Below are positions 60,632-64,000 of a stretch of 64,000 nucleotides of DNA, piece after piece (position 1 is the first letter of the stretch; every line of letters begins with the position of its first letter). The DNA comes from Plotosus lineatus. Its lineage: Eukaryota; Chordata; Actinopteri; Siluriformes; Plotosidae. The stretch spans positions 45,408,580 to 45,472,579 of the forward strand of contig CM045729.1 in assembly GCA_024760905.1 (NCBI GenBank). The letters run 5' to 3'. A program made the translations under genes and the position numbers. The notes under the pieces are model-generated. The model was not told the DNA's origin, did not search any database, and was given only the letters and a program-made list of their open reading frames with translations.

Positions 60632-61725
60632 GGTCACATATAACACAAACAGCTGCCACCTCCAGAAGTTCTCGGACGACTCCGCCATCGTGGGCCGTGT
60701 GTCAGAGGGGAACGAGCTGGAGTACCGGTCGGTCATCGTTGACTTCGTGGACTGGTGTGAGCGCAACCACCTGTGCTTGAACACTAGGAAGACGAAGGAG
60801 ATGGTGGTCGACTTCAGGAAAAGCACTCGTACACACACACACACACACACACACTCTAGTGAACATCCAGGGACAGGACATTGAGACAGTGGACAGTTTC
60901 AAGTACCTGGGTGTTCACCTTAACAATAAACTGGACTGGTCCCACAACACCAACGCCCTGTACAAGAAGGGCCAGAGTCGCCTCCACCTTCTGAGGAGAC
61001 TCAGGTCCTTCGTCGTATGCAGACCTCTGCTCAGGACCTTTTATGACTCTGTGGTAGCCTCTGCAATCCTCTACGCTGCCATCTGCTGGGCCCCGGGCAG
61101 CACAGAGCGGGACAGGAAGAGACTGAACAAGCTGGTCAGGAGGGCCAGCTCTGTCCTCGGCTGCCCACTGGACTCTGTGGAGGAGGTGAGTGAGAGGAGG
61201 ATGGTAGCAAAGCTCACATCCATCCTGTTCAACAGCTCTCACCCACTGCACCAGACTGTAGAGGAGCTGAGCAGCTCCTTCAGTGGACGACTGAGGCATC
61301 CTCAGTGCAGGAAGGAGCGCTACCGCAGGTCGTTCATTCCCACCGCTGTCAGACTGTACAACGCCACTTTGTAACTGTCTGTGAAAATACCGGTTATGTG
61401 CAATAAAAACCCCGTGCACTTTAATCAACCACATCTACCCCACTGTGAACCATATCAACCCATCTACTCTGCACTCAGATACATTACACTTTAATATAGG
61501 CCAGTCTATAAAGTTGCTCCATTCTTTTCTTTTATTGTTTCGTAATTTATACTATTTATGTATCTATTTATTTATTTACTTATATAATATATATGTATGT
61601 GTGTATGTTTGTACTTGTATCTATTTTTGCACCCCCTACTGATAGTACCTCAAGAGCCTGTAACAGTGAATTTCTCCATTGTGAGATTAATAAAGCTGTA
61701 TCTTATCTTATCTTATCTTATCCTG
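60632..61725 (+). mobile_element. L2-like LINE, 5'-truncated, with (TTATC)n end
   Basis: It begins inside the RT and runs to a 3' untranslated region ending TCTCCATTGTGAGATTAATA, AAGCTG and TATC repeats (about 61700-61725). The 5' border lies 6-10 bp past the right duplication of the preceding SINE-A. No duplication of its own was found. Confidence 0.85.
60640..61374 (+). pseudogene. L2-like reverse transcriptase C-terminal part
   Basis: The first frame (60640-60850) has CHLQKFSDDSAIVGRVSEGN, with SDD in place of ADD in motif C, then NHLCLNTRKTKEMVVDFRKS. A (CA)n run at about 60830-60854 shifts the frame. The second frame (60859-61374) carries TVDSFKYLGVHLNNKLDW, SRLHLLRRLRSFVVCRPLL, ASAILYAAICWAPGS, KLNKLVRRASSVLGCPLDSV-like text and the terminal FIPTAVRLYNATL, ending at a natural-looking stop. 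This is the least decayed L2 piece. It lacks the endonuclease and the first RT motifs. Confidence 0.9.
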
Positions 61726-62835
61726 GATTGGTGTGCATATTAGAACGTATTCCCACCATGTGCCCAGTGTTCATAAAGGACAGGTTCCATATCCACTCTG
61801 GTAGAGCTGCTCATGAACATGAATGACTGGATGAAGTTTGGCCAATAATATAATCTCACTTCTTCCAGATAGACAAAGTTATTCCAGTGATCAAGACAGA
61901 GAAACAATTACAGTGTGGGGACACTGGACTAGGGTTGATATCCAGAACAGACGACTGCATGATGATTTATTGCTGAGCTTTAATATTCAGCACAGTCTGG
62001 TTTTACACTGATGGGGGCTGCAGCTGTACCCCTCCCCTCTCCTCTGGGATGATGATATCATGGTCTTAAACAGTGGAGAGATTACTAAAGGCTGTGGCCA
62101 AAAGTCAGTCACGTCTCTGTATTGTACTGCATTTGTAAGATTACATTTATAATGCTTTGTTCTTTCCAGTGTTACTTGACAGTTTCCCTCAAGTTGATTA
62201 GCAGAATTTATGAACAATGGCTCTTTGAATAGTCCCAGCATTATTCATAACCTCCCTTTTTTCCTGCTCTATATCTTTCACTGCTCTTTTTAAAATGTGT
62301 GGAGTACGTTAAGACTATTGTGCATAAGAACAAAAACAAAAACTAGGTGATTATCTCTATTGGAGTGACTCATAGTGAGATTGAGAACCAGACTCCATAT
62401 GGCGCGCTGCACTACAAAGCCCATATTTTTGTTCCATACTCAGATATCACTGAGGGCATCGGCTTGTACTTCTCTGACTAAGTAGACCATATTGAGCATA
62501 GTTCTTATATTTCTTTCCTTCTACCACTAAATTTCTTTCTATGGGAAAAATGATAATGAGGCCGAACACCACCCACTTCCTTTGGTGATTTAGGCAAAGA
62601 GTGATGACTGAGAAATGGTTAGCTAAACTCTAACCAATTGCTTAAGATTACCACTCTGGTTTGGGAAAAGCAAAGCTGATTCATTAAGAAAACACAGCTT
62701 GTGGTAGGAATAACATGAAAAAGACCACTAAGATACACATGAATCATTTCATCTCAAAAGGAGGTTCAATATCAGTTGAGTAAACAGGTGAATTGATCAC
62801 TGGGGTAATTTAAATTGTTTACAAACAAAACCAAA
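61726..62835. other. No gene recognised
   Basis: No transposon or coding motif seen in this 1.1 kb. Confidence 0.45.
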
Positions 62836-64000
62836 TAATGCAGCCGTGAGGGGGGGGGGCACAAACCAGTGTCTCTCCCTCACGCAGGTCCCAAGCCCGG
62901 ATAAATGCAGAGGGTTGCGTCAGGAAAGGCATCCGGCGTAAAACAAATGCCAAATAAACTATGCGAATCACAAGAAAGAATGACATACCGGATCGGTCGA
63001 GGCCCGGGTTAACAACGACCGCCATCAGTGCCGTCAACCAACAGGGTGCTGATGGAAATTGGACTACTGTTGGTCGAAGACGTCGAAGAAGGAGAGGCGG
63101 GAGGCGTGTCCGTTGCCAGAGAGAGAAGAGGAAAGGCATGAGTCTAGGACTGAAAGTAGGGACTTTGAATATTGGAACTATGACAGGAAAAGGTAGAGAG
63201 CTGGCTGACATGATGCAGAGGAGGAAGGTGGACATACTGTGTGTTCAGGAGACCAGGTGGAAAGGTCGCAAGGCTAGAAGCATAGGAGCAGGGTTTAAGC
63301 TGTTTTATCACGGTGTGGATGGGAAGAGAAATGGAGTCGGAGTCATCTTGAAGGAGGAGTTTGCCAGGAATGTTCTAGAAGTGAAAAGAGTGTCAGACAG
63401 AGTGATGAGTCTCAAGTTAGAAATTAAAGGTGTGATGGTCAATGTTGTTAGTGCTTATGCCCCACAGACAGGATGTGAGCGAGAAGAGAAGGAGAGATTC
63501 TGGAGGAGTTAGATGAAGTGATGCAGAGTACCCCCAGAGGTGAAAGAGTGGTCATTGGGGCAGACTTCAATGGACATGTTGGTGCAGGAAACAGAGGGGA
63601 CGAGGAAGTGATGGGTAGGTTTGGTATCCAGGACAGGAACGCAGAAGGACAGATGTTGGTAGATTTTGCAAAAAGGATGGAAATGGCTGTGGTGAATACT
63701 TTCTTCCAGAAGAGAGAGGAGCATAGGGTGACTTATAAAAGTGGAGGTAGGAGCACACAGGTAGACTACATCTTGTGCAGGTGATGTAATTTAAAGGAAG
63801 TCAGTGACTGCAAAGTAGTAGCAGGTGAGAGTGTTGCCAAACAGCCTAGGATGGTGGTGTGCAGGATGATGCTGATGGTGAGGAAGGTGAAGAAGGCAAA
63901 GGCAGAGCAGAAGACAAAGTGGTGGAAGTTGAAAAAGGAAGAGTGTCGGGTTGTCTTCAAGGAGGAGTTGAAACAGGCTTTGGGTGGTCAGGAAGTGCTT
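62836..64000 (+). mobile_element. RTE-clade LINE, copy 9, runs off window
   Basis: It starts at ATGCAGCCGTGAGGGG (62838), the same 5' terminus as copies 1, 3 and 8, and has a ten-base G run at about 62850. The 5' region contains GGGTTGCGTCAGGAAAGGCA, AAATGCCAAATAAACTATGC and GGTCGAGGCCCGGGTTAACA. The 3' half lies beyond 64000, so duplication and tail cannot be judged. Confidence 0.93.
62961..64000 (+). pseudogene. RTE endonuclease, broken, cut by window end
   Basis: The first frame (62961-63512) reads IPDRSRPGLTTTAISAVNQQ, an Arg-rich run, LGLKVGTLNIGTMTGKG, CVQETRWKGR (catalytic Glu) and VSAYAPQTG. A shift near 63510 leads to the second frame (63518-63781) with VVIGADFNGHVGAGNRGDEE, MEMAVVNTFFQKREEHRVTY and QVDYILCR, then a stop at 63782. 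The linker follows in frame after the stop (MVVCRMMLMVRKVKKAKAEQ and WWKLKKEE). It needs at least two repairs to be open. Confidence 0.9.

Noticed and set aside
60551..61434. Minus-strand frames (99 and 192 codons) opposite the L2 RT
   Set aside because: The plus strand carries the conserved L2 motifs. The minus frames are shadows.

Overview
The window looks like non-coding DNA from a teleost fish. I found no exon of a host gene that I can name and no intact gene of any kind. What is readable is a dense, nested layer of dead transposable elements on an AT-rich background full of long (TA)n, (CA)n and (GA)n microsatellites. The fish assignment is inferred from the mix of elements: an RTE-clade LINE whose endonuclease resembles 'craniofacial development protein 2-like' proteins, Rex3-type RTE pieces, L2-like LINEs ending in (TTATC)n, several Tc1-like transposons, a hAT-like element with GGTCCCCAACC ends, and tRNA-derived SINEs.

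One RTE family dominates, with nine copies: 2461-5500, 10847-11366, 13258-15329, 25779-26888, 36500-38246, 44758-45363, 52619-52987, 55394-58928 and 62836-64000. Seven are on the minus strand. Five have clear target-site duplications of 13 to 21 bp. Every copy with a protein-coding portion is broken by frameshifts, stops, deletions or truncation.

Four SINE-like families (my labels) occur. SINE-A has a tRNA-like head and a body followed by either of two 3' modules. One module joins about 60 bp of the RTE 5' end to about 60 bp of the RTE 3' end. The other is the ...AAAATGAATGAATG tail also found on SINE-B. SINE-B has its own tRNA-like head. SINE-C has a tRNA-like head and a 3' end like that of the L2 LINE at 60632-61722. 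SINE-D is a single tRNA-headed copy at 19655-19960.

Layout: 1-10 kb holds RTE copy 1, an unclassified 390-bp fold-back and SINE-B/SINE-C. 10-16.2 kb is a nest in which RTE copy 3 sits in a hAT-like element that sits in a Tc1-like element, with RTE copy 2 in a different Tc1-like end. 16-24.5 kb is mostly unannotated with microsatellites, SINEs and a Rex3 5' piece. 24.5-27.1 kb is a Tc1-like transposon holding a SINE-A head and an RTE internal fragment. 27-36 kb has an L2 remnant, a Rex3 remnant, a long (TA)n and a deleted Tc1-like element. 36.5-45.4 kb has RTE copies 5 and 6 and an L2 remnant interrupted by an LTR and a fold-back MITE. 45.9-50.4 kb is a SINE cluster with a solo LTR. 52.6-64 kb has RTE copies 7-9, two complete SINE-A copies and the 3' end of an L2 element.

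The elements form donor and parasite pairs: the RTE LINE probably moved the RTE-tailed SINE-A, and L2 probably moved SINE-C. Boundaries without a stated duplication are good to roughly 10-30 bp. Family names rest on remembered protein and end motifs, not on a database search.
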